64,000 nucleotides of DNA, from positions 1 through 64,000 of the forward strand of contig JAVBTR010000006.1 of the NCBI GenBank assembly GCA_031556065.1. The letters are read 5' to 3'. The notes beneath the pieces are model-generated. The model had not been told where the DNA came from and did no database searches. It saw only the letters and a program-made list of their open reading frames with translations. Positions 26,165 to 34,333 of this stretch are shown here, one piece after another (position 1 is the stretch's first letter; each line of letters starts with the position of its first letter). Made by a program: the position numbers and the translations under genes. This DNA comes from JAVBTR01 sp031556065. Lineage in GTDB: Bacteria; Bacillota; Clostridia; Christensenellales; Aristaeellaceae.

Positions 26165-26189
26165 TTCAAATTGAATATTTCACATTGAA
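26165..26189 (+). repeat. Tandem TTCAnATTGAA sites, candidate operator
   Basis: TTCAAATTGAA (26165-26175, perfect inverted repeat TTCAA-A-TTGAA) and TTCACATTGAA (26179-26189), centres 14 bases apart, lie just downstream of the promoter. The position suits a roadblock-type repressor site for the divergent ArsR-like protein; no direct evidence. Confidence 0.45.
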
Positions 26190-26218
26190 CTAAACTAATT
26201 AAAAAGGGAGGACATACA

Positions 26219-27691
26219 ATGAAAAAGGTACTTGCTTTGGTTTTAGCCCTGGCTATGTTACTGTCTCTGGCAATGGTTTCTGCTGTTGCGGAAGAAAAAC
26301 CAATTTTGACCGTTTCTGTTTTCGCGCAGGAACATGAACAGGCGATGTATCGCGAAGTGATCGCTAAGTTCGAAGAAGACAACAACTGCACCGTGGATTT
26401 CCAGGTGGCTGGCGACCAATACTGGCCTGAACTGGAAGCAGCTCTTACTGCCGGCACCGCGCCTGACGTATTCTACTTGGGTACCGGCGATATTAAGCGC
26501 CGCGTTTGGACAGAAACCGTTGAAGCCCTGAACACCCTGCTGGATGTGGAGTCCTTAAGCAAGATCTGGCCCGAAGCGCTGAATCTGTATAAGTATGATT
26601 CCGAAAACAACGTTCTTGGCGAAGGCGATATCTATGCGCTGCCTAAGGATTTCTCCGCTGTTTCTATGACGGTTAACAAGGCCATCATCGAAAAGCGCCG
26701 GGATGTTATTCAGGCTTTGGTAGATGAAGGCAAACTACCCTTCTTCCCCGAAATCGATGAAAAAGGCAACCTGCCTGTTTACACCTTCACCGAATTCGCT
26801 ACCCTTTGCGTAGCCTTGACTTTCGAAGATGACACCCTGCCTGCTACCGCTGGCTCCAAGCAAGTGTACGGCACACATCTTTGGGAAGAATTTACCCTGC
26901 AGCCCTTTATCTGGGGTGCTGGCGGTCAATACCTGAACGAGGACCATACCGAAGTGCTTTACAACTCTCCCGAATTCATCGAAGGCTATGAAGGCTTCAT
27001 GAAGATCGTTGAAGAGAAGGGTTCCGGCGTTTCCACAGATGAAACCACCGGTTATCTGAAGTTCTTGTCCGGTCGTGTGGCTTACTTCCCCTGCGGTACT
27101 TGGGACGTTGGCGCTTTCCAAGCCATTGAAATGGACGAAGCTGTGAACCCTGGTAAATCTTGGTTCGACTTCGACGTTGCTCCCTGGCCCATCAGCGATA
27201 AGTATGCCGATCTTTCTATCGAAGACCGTCAGGATAAGTGGGCTGGCCGTATCGACTCCATTGGCTATGCCGTATCCAAGAACTCCAAGAATAAGGAACT
27301 GGCTGCTAAATTGGCCTATACCCTTTCCGCCGATGAAGACGTGCAGCGCTTCCTTGCCAAGCAGGGCGGCCAGTTGCCCAACATCATGGAGATGGCTAAG
27401 GGCGAATACCTCACCGATGACAGCTACTTCCCCGAATCCCGCGTGGTGTTTGTGAACATGCTCTCCGGCCAGAACGGCGAACGTGTTCCCACTACTTACA
27501 CCTTCGATGCCCTGTGGCATACGGAAGCCTTCATCCCTGGCGTGAACGCTGTGTGGAGCTATTATGAAGGTTCCGATCTGGGCGTAACCCCCATGAGCTG
27601 CGCGGATTACCTCAACAGCATTCAGAACAATGCTCAAGAACTGCTGGAAGAAGCCATCGAAACCGAGGATGCCCTCAACCCCAACCTGTAA
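26219..27691 (+). CDS. Sugar ABC transporter solute-binding protein (family 1), arabinan locus
   Basis: 490 residues with a signal peptide (MKKVLALVLALAMLLSLAM, cleavage near SAVA|EEK) and no Cys, so no lipobox. Family 1 text: FEEDNNCTVDFQVAGDQYWPELEAALTAGTAPDVFYLGTGDI (split across residues 51-90). AAAGGGAGG precedes the ATG. With two permeases and three GH43 arabinan-type enzymes downstream, it probably binds arabino-oligosaccharides (inference). The gene is followed by two hairpins before the first permease gene. Confidence 0.88.
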   Translation: MKKVLALVLALAMLLSLAMVSAVAEEKPILTVSVFAQEHEQAMYREVIAKFEEDNNCTVDFQVAGDQYWPELEAALTAGTAPDVFYLGTGDIKRRVWTETVEALNTLLDVESLSKIWPEALNLYKYDSENNVLGEGDIYALPKDFSAVSMTVNKAIIEKRRDVIQALVDEGKLPFFPEIDEKGNLPVYTFTEFATLCVALTFEDDTLPATAGSKQVYGTHLWEEFTLQPFIWGAGGQYLNEDHTEVLYNSPEFIEGYEGFMKIVEEKGSGVSTDETTGYLKFLSGRVAYFPCGTWDVGAFQAIEMDEAVNPGKSWFDFDVAPWPISDKYADLSIEDRQDKWAGRIDSIGYAVSKNSKNKELAAKLAYTLSADEDVQRFLAKQGGQLPNIMEMAKGEYLTDDSYFPESRVVFVNMLSGQNGERVPTTYTFDALWHTEAFIPGVNAVWSYYEGSDLGVTPMSCADYLNSIQNNAQELLEEAIETEDALNPNL

Positions 27692-27700
27692 TGTTACTTT

Positions 27701-27732
27701 GGAGCACGCCGCGCCGATGGTCGGCGTGCTCC
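27701..27732 (+). terminator. Stem-loop 1 after the arabinan-locus binding protein
   Basis: GGAGCACGCCG and complement form an 11-bp GC-rich stem with a 10-base loop, 9 bases after the stop codon. A second hairpin follows. It probably stabilises or partly terminates the upstream message. Confidence 0.6.
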
Positions 27733-27745
27733 ATCCCATTTTGCT

Positions 27746-27797
27746 GGGAACCCTTGTCTTAGCTCCGCTTAAAGGCGAAGCTGTGACAAGGGCTCCC
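27746..27797 (+). terminator. Stem-loop 2 before the permease gene
   Basis: GGGA-ACCCTTGTC pairs with GACAAGGG-CTCCC with small bulges and a long internal segment that itself has AGC/GCT complementarity. Lacks a T-run; it probably acts with stem-loop 1 to lower permease expression. Confidence 0.45.
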
Positions 27798-27826
27798 GAA
27801 GTTCGGAGTATCGGGAGGCGGTTTAT

Positions 27827-28762
27827 ATGCAGCAAGACTTGCGAAAGAGAAGATTCTCCTTTAGAACCATTGATAACCTGTGGGGATACGCGTTTGTGGT
27901 GATCCCGCTGATTGGCTTTGTGGTCTTTGTTTTCGTTCCGCTGTTGATGTCCATTTATGCCAGCTTTACCAGTTGGCCCATGGGACAGAGTATTTTTAAG
28001 GCAAAATGGGTGGGTCTTAAAAACTACGTGACTATGTTCAATAAGGATTTGTTCTGGCAAAGCCTTGGCAATACGTTTTTTTATCTGATTGGCATTCCTA
28101 TTGGCCTGGTACTGGCCCTAATTGGTGCGGTGGCTATGAACCGGGGTACCAAGTATGAAACGGTTTTCCGGGTTATTTATTACGTGCCTGTGATTTCCAG
28201 CCTGGTTGCTATCAGCTTTGTGTTCCAGCGCTTCTTTATGACCGATGGCGGCGTTATTAACAATATGCTGATTGCTATTGGCATTTCCAACCCGCCTAAC
28301 TGGATGAGCAATCCTAACTATACCAAGTGGGTTATCATTGTTTTAACGGTATGGAAAGGACTTGGCAGCTCGATTATTTTGTTCATTGCGGGCATGCAGG
28401 GGATTTCCACATCCTATTATGAAGCGGCGAAGGTGGACGGGGCTTCCTTTCTGTATTCCTTTAGGAAGATTACGCTGCCGTTGCTTATGCCTGTTACCTT
28501 TTACCTGATCGTTACAGGGATTATCGGCGGTATGCAGATGTATGTGGAGCCAAGACTTATTTTCACCAACAATGGGCCTTCAAACTCCACCTTTACCACG
28601 GTTATCTACCTATACGAAAACATCTTCAAAAACAGCAAGGCTGGTTATGGTTCCGCTGTGGCAGTGGTGTTGGGTGTGATCGTGTTCATTGTAACGCTGA
28701 TCCAGTTTAGCATGAACGGAAGGGAGGAGCGTAAAGATGCGAAAGCAAAAAAGAATAAATGA
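27827..28762 (+). CDS. Sugar ABC transporter permease (CUT1, LacF/AraP-like)
   Basis: 311 residues, about six membrane segments (first: AFVVIPLIGFVVFVFVPLLM). EAA loop EAAKVDGASFLYSFRKITLP; GGMQMYVEPRLIFTNNGPSNST is typical of the MalF-like branch. GGGAGGCGGTTTAT precedes the ATG. The C-terminal tail is Lys-rich (EERKDAKAKKNK) and its coding sequence overlaps the next permease by 26 bases. Confidence 0.92.
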   Translation: MQQDLRKRRFSFRTIDNLWGYAFVVIPLIGFVVFVFVPLLMSIYASFTSWPMGQSIFKAKWVGLKNYVTMFNKDLFWQSLGNTFFYLIGIPIGLVLALIGAVAMNRGTKYETVFRVIYYVPVISSLVAISFVFQRFFMTDGGVINNMLIAIGISNPPNWMSNPNYTKWVIIVLTVWKGLGSSIILFIAGMQGISTSYYEAAKVDGASFLYSFRKITLPLLMPVTFYLIVTGIIGGMQMYVEPRLIFTNNGPSNSTFTTVIYLYENIFKNSKAGYGSAVAVVLGVIVFIVTLIQFSMNGREERKDAKAKKNK

Positions 28763-29567
28763 TCTTATCATTTTCATCCTTTTAACGGCTTTTTCGGTGC
28801 TGATGCTCTACCCTTTCATCTGGATGCTGTTTACTTCTTTTAAACCTAAGATGCATGTATATCTCCCCGGACTTTTGCCCCAGGTATGGGATGTTTCCAG
28901 CTACACCCAGATTTGGAAGGAAATTCCGTTGATCCGTGGCTTCTTAAATACCATTTTATACGCTGTGCCTCCTGTGGTGTTTGGTTCTATTATTTCTTGT
29001 GCGGCTGCTTTCGCTTTCGCGAAAATTCAGTTTAAGGGCAAGAATGCCGTCTTTATGATCCTCCTGGCCAGCGTTATGATTCCCTTCCCCAGTATTATGG
29101 TGCCCCAGTTCGTTTTGTTCAGCGAGCTGAGCCTGCTGTCTACCCCTTGGCCGCTGATTTTGCCTAAGCTCACCGGTAACGTGCTGATGATCTTCTTCAT
29201 GCGCCAATACCTGGGCAGTGTGCCGGATTCTTTGGTGGAAGCGGCAAAGATCGATGGATGCAATTATTTGCAGATTTATTGGTGGATGATCCTGCCCATT
29301 GCCATGCCTGCCCTTTCGGCCCACGGCGTGCTGTGGTTCATCGGCGCGTGGAACGATTACCTGGCGCCTACCATCTTTATTAAGAATGCCGAATGGCAAC
29401 CTGTAACGGTGATGATCGCCAAGTTCAACGAACAATACGCCATTAACACCCATGTGCCGCGTATTATGGCCGGGTCGGTGCTTCTGATTGTGCCGGTATT
29501 GATTATTTACGGTTTCTTCCAACGGTGGATTATTGAATCGGTGATGTTCTCCAGCGTTAAGGAGTAG
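28737..29567 (+). CDS. Sugar ABC transporter permease (CUT1, LacG/AraQ-like)
   Basis: 276 residues with GGGAGGAG just upstream of ATG 28737. Six hydrophobic segments (first: IIFILLTAFSVLMLYPFIWML), EAA motif EAAKIDGCNYLQIYWWMILP, conserved end FFQRWIIESVMFSSVKE. Second half of the arabinan-locus importer channel. Followed by a terminator-like hairpin before the GH43 genes. Confidence 0.92.
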   Translation: MRKQKRINDLIIFILLTAFSVLMLYPFIWMLFTSFKPKMHVYLPGLLPQVWDVSSYTQIWKEIPLIRGFLNTILYAVPPVVFGSIISCAAAFAFAKIQFKGKNAVFMILLASVMIPFPSIMVPQFVLFSELSLLSTPWPLILPKLTGNVLMIFFMRQYLGSVPDSLVEAAKIDGCNYLQIYWWMILPIAMPALSAHGVLWFIGAWNDYLAPTIFIKNAEWQPVTVMIAKFNEQYAINTHVPRIMAGSVLLIVPVLIIYGFFQRWIIESVMFSSVKE

Positions 29568-29589
29568 CCATTTCTATCTCCAAGTACCT

Positions 29590-29622
29590 TGGCGTATAGG
29601 CACTCGTCTATACGCCATTTTT
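29590..29622 (+). terminator. Rho-independent terminator between permease and GH43 genes
   Basis: TGGCGTATAG, 8-base loop, CTATACGCCA followed by TTTTT. It may separate transporter from hydrolase expression, although the next start codon is only 16 bases beyond, so read-through is likely. Confidence 0.7.
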
Positions 29623-29637
29623 AGAGAGGATATCATT

Positions 29638-30804
29638 ATGCAGCCACGCTTTCACGATCCGACCATTATTCCTTTTGAAGGCCAATATCTATGCTTTTCT
29701 ACCGATATGGTCATTGAACAGGTGCAGGTCAGCCAAAGCGGCGATCTTCTTCATTGGGATATATTGCATAGTGCTCTTGAAACCATGCCCGAATCGGTAT
29801 TGAGCCATACGGGGACCAAGCGCTTCTGGGCGCCGGATGTGGTTTGCCGGGATGGCCAATGGCGGCTTTATTGCTGCGCATCCCAGTTTGGCAAAACACA
29901 AAGCGTGATCGGCATGGCGGTGAGCGATCGGCCGGACAGGGCATTTGCCTATCAGGGCGATGTGATCAAAAGCATGGGGGATACAGGTTTTAATACCCCC
30001 AACGCCATCGACCCTTGCGTTTTAAGGGACAGAGCCGGGGAAGATTATATGATCTATGGCAGCTTCTTTGGAGGCATTCGGCTGGCGAAGCTTAATAATG
30101 AGGGATTTTTAAAAGAAGCAGGAGAAGGTATTTTGCTGGCAGGCGGCGGTCACCGGGCAGTGGAGGGGGCTTTCGCCTTTTACCACAAGGTTATGGACCA
30201 GTTCGTGCTTTTAACCTCCTGGGGCAGTCTGGCCCACGATTATCACATTCGCGTGGCATACAGCAAGGATATACAAGGCCCTTATATAGACAGCCAGGGC
30301 TTTCCTATGACGGATACGGACCCTGTTCATGTGCCGGGAGACAAGATCGCAGGCGGGTACAACTTCGATATAGAAGGCTTTTCGGGAGTCATGGCCCCTG
30401 GCCATTGCAGCGTGATGCCCTTTCATGAGGGGCTGATGCTGGTGCATCATGCCCGGCCTGAGGGGGATGTGAAGCATCCTTTCATGCAGTTGCGGCGAAT
30501 GTTCTTCACAAAGCAGGGGAAGCTTCTGGCTTGGCCCCTGCCTTATGATGGGGCGGAAATAGCTCCGGCGGAAAGCCTGCCGCAAAAGCTAGCCCTTATC
30601 CGCCTGGATCGGGATAACAACGGCGTGACCTATGGCCGCCATATTGGAAAAGAGACCTGCTGCCTTCGTTTTTCTGATGAAGGTGTTTCCATGGACGTTT
30701 ATGGCAAGCATTATGAAGGCGTTGCCGGACGGCAGAACGGGCGCTTTGGCTGCACGCTGGTATCGCAGGACGGGGAATGCCTTTGGGGGGTGGAAAAATG
30801 CTGA
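29638..30804 (+). CDS. GH43 arabinanase-like enzyme, cytoplasmic
   Basis: 388 residues, no signal peptide. GH43 catalytic triad: Asp7 (FHDPTII), Asp125 (NAIDPCVL) and Glu176 (VEGAFAF). RFWAPDVVCRDGQWRLYCCASQFG and YMIYGSFFGGI are typical of the alpha-1,5-L-arabinanase branch. It would cut imported arabino-oligosaccharides. It is clearly related to the next, secreted GH43 (shared APDVV, KS...N.P..IDP, YGSF.GGI). The gene overlaps the next by 7 bases. Confidence 0.88.
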   Translation: MQPRFHDPTIIPFEGQYLCFSTDMVIEQVQVSQSGDLLHWDILHSALETMPESVLSHTGTKRFWAPDVVCRDGQWRLYCCASQFGKTQSVIGMAVSDRPDRAFAYQGDVIKSMGDTGFNTPNAIDPCVLRDRAGEDYMIYGSFFGGIRLAKLNNEGFLKEAGEGILLAGGGHRAVEGAFAFYHKVMDQFVLLTSWGSLAHDYHIRVAYSKDIQGPYIDSQGFPMTDTDPVHVPGDKIAGGYNFDIEGFSGVMAPGHCSVMPFHEGLMLVHHARPEGDVKHPFMQLRRMFFTKQGKLLAWPLPYDGAEIAPAESLPQKLALIRLDRDNNGVTYGRHIGKETCCLRFSDEGVSMDVYGKHYEGVAGRQNGRFGCTLVSQDGECLWGVEKC

Positions 30805-32159
30805 AAAGAATAAGCGCATTGGTTTTGCTATTTTGCATGCTACTGGCAACGGTGGCCTATGGCGAGGGCTTTAAGGTGATGGGTCAGCAAGCCATGATTA
30901 ACGATTCTTCCAAGTGGGGAGAGATTAATACACACGACCCGGCTATTTTCAAAGACGGGGATATGTACTACGCTTTTTCCACGGATGCTTCCATTGGCGA
31001 TGTGCACACCTGCGGGATTCAGATACGCAAATCCAAGGATTTGATTACCTGGGAATATGCCGGGACCGCCTTTGAAGATTACGAGAAGGATTGCGTCCCG
31101 GCCATCAAACACGCGAAATTGAACATTGCCGCCCACAACGGCCTTTGGGCACCGGATGTGGTGAAGGTAGGGGAGACCTATCGGATGTATTATTCTGCCA
31201 GCACATTTGGTCAATCCCGCTCGGCTATTGGCCTTGCCACATCCACGAACGTGGAAGGGCCCTATACCGATCAGGGGATTGTGATCAAAAGCGACGCGGG
31301 AGCGCTGAACGGCCCTAATTGCATTGATCCGGCCATCGTTCGGGACAGGGAGGGGCAGCTGTATATGAGCTACGGCAGCTTTTCCGGGGGCATTTTCATG
31401 GTGGCTTTAGATAATGAAACAGGCTTTACACAAAAAGGATTCGAGCCTGTGCGTATTGCGGGCAGCCGTGGGGCTGCCATTGAAGCCAGCGCCATTATAT
31501 ATCTGGAGGAAACGGATTATTTCTATCTGTTTGTTTCCTATGGCTCCCTTTCAAGCGACTATAATATCCGGGTTGCCCGTTCCAAGGAGATTACAGGGCC
31601 CTACCTGGACGCCACAGGCATGGATATGCGCTCCCTGGGCCTTGGCAATCAAGAACGGGTGGGCACCAAGCTAATAGGCGGCTTTCGATGGCGCCTTTCC
31701 CCCAAGGATTTAGGGGTCATGGCCCCTGGGCATAACAGTGTTTTGGTGGATGGGGATAAGCTGTTTTTAGTGCACCACATGCGCACTTATGCCCTGCCGG
31801 ATTACTGGTTTGCCATGCAGGTGAGGCAAATGGCCATCAACCGCTTTGGGTGGCCTGTGGCCCTGTCATTTAGGTACCAGGGTGAGGAATTGGGGCAAAT
31901 GGCGTTTGAGCCAGGGGATTATCTGTTGATCGCCCATGGCCGGGATAGTAACAAGGAAGCCCATTCGGCTCAGAGTGTGGCCATTGGTGAAGAGCAAGCT
32001 CAGTGGGAAACCGATGGGAAGATAAGTTTAACCCTGGATGGAATCCTTTACGATGGGGTTTATGCACTGCAAAAGGATGAACTGACAGGGGAAGAAACCC
32101 TGTGCGCTTCCTTAATGAGTGAGGACGGGCTTTGTATCTGGCTTGCAAAAAATAATTAG
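30798..32159 (+). CDS. GH43 endo-arabinanase, secreted
   Basis: 453 residues from ATG 30798, overlapping the previous gene by 7 bases. Signal peptide ISALVLLFCMLLATVAYG. The catalytic triad fits Asp47 (THDPAIF), Asp177 (NCIDPAIV) and Glu229 (AIEASAII). APDVVKVGETYRMYYSAS and SYGSFSGGIF identify the arabinanase branch; a C-terminal domain of about 90 residues resembles the small beta-barrel seen in GH43 arabinanases. It probably cleaves alpha-1,5-arabinan outside the cell, supplying oligosaccharides to the importer. Confidence 0.9.
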   Translation: MLKRISALVLLFCMLLATVAYGEGFKVMGQQAMINDSSKWGEINTHDPAIFKDGDMYYAFSTDASIGDVHTCGIQIRKSKDLITWEYAGTAFEDYEKDCVPAIKHAKLNIAAHNGLWAPDVVKVGETYRMYYSASTFGQSRSAIGLATSTNVEGPYTDQGIVIKSDAGALNGPNCIDPAIVRDREGQLYMSYGSFSGGIFMVALDNETGFTQKGFEPVRIAGSRGAAIEASAIIYLEETDYFYLFVSYGSLSSDYNIRVARSKEITGPYLDATGMDMRSLGLGNQERVGTKLIGGFRWRLSPKDLGVMAPGHNSVLVDGDKLFLVHHMRTYALPDYWFAMQVRQMAINRFGWPVALSFRYQGEELGQMAFEPGDYLLIAHGRDSNKEAHSAQSVAIGEEQAQWETDGKISLTLDGILYDGVYALQKDELTGEETLCASLMSEDGLCIWLAKNN

Positions 32160-32175
32160 AAGAGAGTGAACGAAA

Positions 32176-33120
32176 ATGCAAAATCCCATGGTGCCGCTGA
32201 TTCCTCAGCGGGCAGACCCGTTTATTTATAAGCATACAGATGGGTATTATTATTTTACCGCTTCGGTGCCCGCCTTTGATTTAATTGAACTGAGGCGCGC
32301 GAAAACCCTGGAAGGGCTTAAGGACGCGGCGGTCAAAGTGGTTTGGACAAAGCACGAAGCAGGAGCCATGAGCAAGAACATCTGGGCGCCGGAGATTCAC
32401 TACTTGGCAGGCAAATGGTATATCTATTTCGCTGCCGCCCAGGATGACGCAGATCAGAAGGGATGCTACGATCACCGCACCTATATTTTGGAAAACGGAT
32501 CGGCAAACCCTTTGGAAGGGGATTTTATTGAAAAAGCCAAGCTGAATACAGGCTGGGAAAGCTTCACCCTGGATTCCACTGTTTTTTCCAATAGGGGCAG
32601 GGATTATCTGGTGTGGGCCCAGCGGCAAAATGATATCCCGGGGAACTCCAACTTGTATATTGCGCAGCTTATTGACCCTTGGACATTGAAGCTGCCCGCC
32701 ACCTTGCTGACCATCCCCGAATTCGAGTGGGAATGTCTGGGCTTCTTGGTAAATGAAGGCCCATCGGTATTGAGGCATGGGGGAAAGCTGTACCTGACTT
32801 ATTCCGCCAGCGCCACGGACGAACGCTATGCTATGGGGCTTCTGACTGCCGATGCAAACAGCGATCTGTTAGACGCTGCCAGCTGGCAAAAATCCCCTAT
32901 TCCGGTTATGGCCTCGGAGCCGGAAAACGGCCTTTACGGCCCTGGACATAACAGCTTTACTGTAGATGAAGAGGGGAAGGATATCTTGGTGTTCCACGCC
33001 AGGCCTTATCCGGGATTCAAGGGCACAGCCCTTTCCGACCCTAATAGGCATTGCTTTGTGCGTAAGGTGGCCTATGATGAAATGGATAGGCCGGTATTTA
33101 CTAGGGACGATAGAATGTAA
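32176..33120 (+). CDS. GH43 alpha-L-arabinofuranosidase-like enzyme, cytoplasmic
   Basis: 314 residues, no signal peptide. Catalytic residues fit Asp14 (RADPFIY), Asp133 (TLDSTVF) and Glu194 (NEGPSVL). SKNIWAPEIHYLAGKWYIYFAAA and GLYGPGHNSFT are typical of the exo-alpha-1,5-arabinofuranosidase branch of GH43. It would release arabinose from imported arabino-oligosaccharides, completing the secreted endo / import / cytoplasmic exo pathway. No arabinose kinase or isomerase genes are in the window. Confidence 0.87.
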   Translation: MQNPMVPLIPQRADPFIYKHTDGYYYFTASVPAFDLIELRRAKTLEGLKDAAVKVVWTKHEAGAMSKNIWAPEIHYLAGKWYIYFAAAQDDADQKGCYDHRTYILENGSANPLEGDFIEKAKLNTGWESFTLDSTVFSNRGRDYLVWAQRQNDIPGNSNLYIAQLIDPWTLKLPATLLTIPEFEWECLGFLVNEGPSVLRHGGKLYLTYSASATDERYAMGLLTADANSDLLDAASWQKSPIPVMASEPENGLYGPGHNSFTVDEEGKDILVFHARPYPGFKGTALSDPNRHCFVRKVAYDEMDRPVFTRDDRM

Positions 33121-33140
33121 GAGAAGATTTAACATCAATG

Positions 33141-33169
33141 TGGCTAGTAAGCAATAACGTTACTAGCCA
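33141..33169. terminator. Terminator of the arabinan operon
   Basis: TGGCTAGTAA, 9-base loop, TTACTAGCCA, then TTTGG. Lies between the convergent GH43 and XRE genes. Confidence 0.7.
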
Positions 33170-33177
33170 TTTGGTCA

Positions 33178-33396
33178 TTAATCAAGCTGTTTCCGGTTGC
33201 TTATGCCTAAAATGTAGTCTGCGCTTGTATGGTAATAAAGGCAAAGTGCTTTTAAATGTCGGATGGGTAATTCATTGATTCCCTTTTCATATCTGGAATA
33301 CACCTGCTGTGTGATGTTGAGTGCTTGTGCTAAATCCGATTGACTTAAATCATTATCTTCTCGCAACTCTTTTAAAATGACATAATACTCTTTCAT
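33178..33396 (-). CDS. Small XRE-family HTH repressor
   Basis: 72 residues, a single Cro/C1-type helix-turn-helix (LSQSDLAQALNITQQVYSRYEKGI) plus the common SADYILGISN C-terminus. GAGGTG lies upstream of ATG 33396. It is divergent from the BspA-like protein gene, and two ACACC-N6-GGTGT-type palindromes lie between them, which it probably binds. AT-rich composition compared with the flanking glycan loci suggests a small acquired module. Confidence 0.88.
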   Translation of the reverse strand: MKEYYVILKELREDNDLSQSDLAQALNITQQVYSRYEKGINELPIRHLKALCLYYHTSADYILGISNRKQLD

Positions 33397-33423
33397 GGCT
33401 GAATCACCTCATAAAGAGTATAG

Positions 33424-33470
33424 TTACACCACATATGGCGTATTGATATTTACACCACATATGGTGTAAA
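33424..33470. promoter_or_regulatory. Two palindromic operators between XRE and BspA-like genes
   Basis: Site 1 (33424-33441): TTACACCA-CATA-TGGCGTAT, one mismatch. Site 2 (33449-33470): TTTACACCA-CATA-TGGTGTAAA, perfect 9-base arms. Centres are about 27 bases apart. TTTACA of site 2 could be the -35 of the rightward promoter, with TATTAT near 33473. Confidence 0.7.
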
Positions 33471-33498
33471 ATTATTATAAGTATTTTTAAAGGAGAAA

Positions 33499-34101
33499 AT
33501 GCATCGTATGAAAAAGGGAATTGCCGTTTACTTACTTTTAATTATGGTTCTGCTATTGGCTATGCCTGCTAACGCACAAAATGAGGTAAATGAATTTCAA
33601 TATGAACTTTTGAAAAACGGTACGATTATGATTATGGGATGCATTAATCCTCGTAGGCGCTTGATCATACCGCAAATGAGTGATGGAAGGATGAGAAGAG
33701 ACTACCACATTCCCCAGGGGGTGGAAACGGTTGCGTACAATGCGTTTGCAAACGCAACCATTTGGGATATCTATTTTCCGAGATCCTTGCGGTCATTCGC
33801 AGGAGGACTTTGGTTCATGCAAGTTACCAACATCTTTGTTGAAGAAGGTAATGCGATTTGGCGAGATGAAGATGGGGTGCTCTTAAACAGCGATGGAACA
33901 AAGTTAATCTATTTCCCTTCAGCTCGGAAACAAGAGGTTTTTACCAATGCCAATATGCAAACGCTTTTTTTTCCAGATAGTTTGGTGAATTTTCCCAGTA
34001 GCAATTTTTTTGAATGGGATGAAACCGTGGTTCATTGCAACAAAGGAAGTGCGGCTGAAGAATATTGCACGCGGTGGGGGATAAGTTGCGAAACTCATTA
34101 A
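33499..34101 (+). CDS. Secreted BspA-like leucine-rich-repeat protein, short
   Basis: 200 residues with a signal peptide (IAVYLLLIMVLLLAMPANA). The mature part matches the LRR_5/BspA pattern: GVETVAYNAFANATIWDIYFP and FVEEGNAIWRDEDGVLLNSDGTKLIYFPSA (split over residues 110-140). Such proteins often have many repeats; this one has only two or three. No anchor is visible. AGGAG is 3 bases before ATG 33499 and 12 before ATG 33508, so either could be used. Probably controlled by the divergent XRE protein. Function unknown. Confidence 0.75.
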   Translation: MHRMKKGIAVYLLLIMVLLLAMPANAQNEVNEFQYELLKNGTIMIMGCINPRRRLIIPQMSDGRMRRDYHIPQGVETVAYNAFANATIWDIYFPRSLRSFAGGLWFMQVTNIFVEEGNAIWRDEDGVLLNSDGTKLIYFPSARKQEVFTNANMQTLFFPDSLVNFPSSNFFEWDETVVHCNKGSAAEEYCTRWGISCETH

Positions 34102-34140
34102 GCCAGATAAGTAAGAGTTGCTTTTGGAAGAGTATATATG

Positions 34141-34317
34141 CTAATCCATATTATAAACCGTTCTGGCCTGCCAATAAAGGCAGGCTTTTTCATCTGCATA
34201 TCTTTTCTTCAGTCTGGGTTTGACGCAGTGACCGTAGATCAAAGCAGAATATCTGCCACGACTATATCTGATATAGTGCAATCTAAAATGCTTACAAGTT
34301 CCACAGCTATCGTTCAT
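34141..34317 (-). CDS. Small Cys-rich protein, possible zinc-binding
   Basis: 58 residues from ATG 34317, which has GGAG eight bases upstream; an in-frame start at 34341 would overlap a palindromic operator. Cys5-x2-Cys8 (CGTCKHF), Gly-His-Cys at 29-31 and Cys46 followed by YW form a pattern I have seen in small conserved Clostridia proteins of unknown role. It is divergent from the second XRE gene and the ACACC/GGTGT palindromes lie between their starts. A zinc-ribbon-like fold is inferred; no function can be given. Confidence 0.6.
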   Translation of the reverse strand: MNDSCGTCKHFRLHYIRYSRGRYSALIYGHCVKPRLKKRYADEKACLYWQARTVYNMD

Positions 34318-34333
34318 AATCAACACTCCATAA

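Noticed and set aside
26735..28060. 441-codon open frame on the minus strand
   Set aside because: It lies antisense to the binding protein and first permease genes, which have clear family motifs. It has no ribosome site and no recognisable domain; it arises from codon bias.
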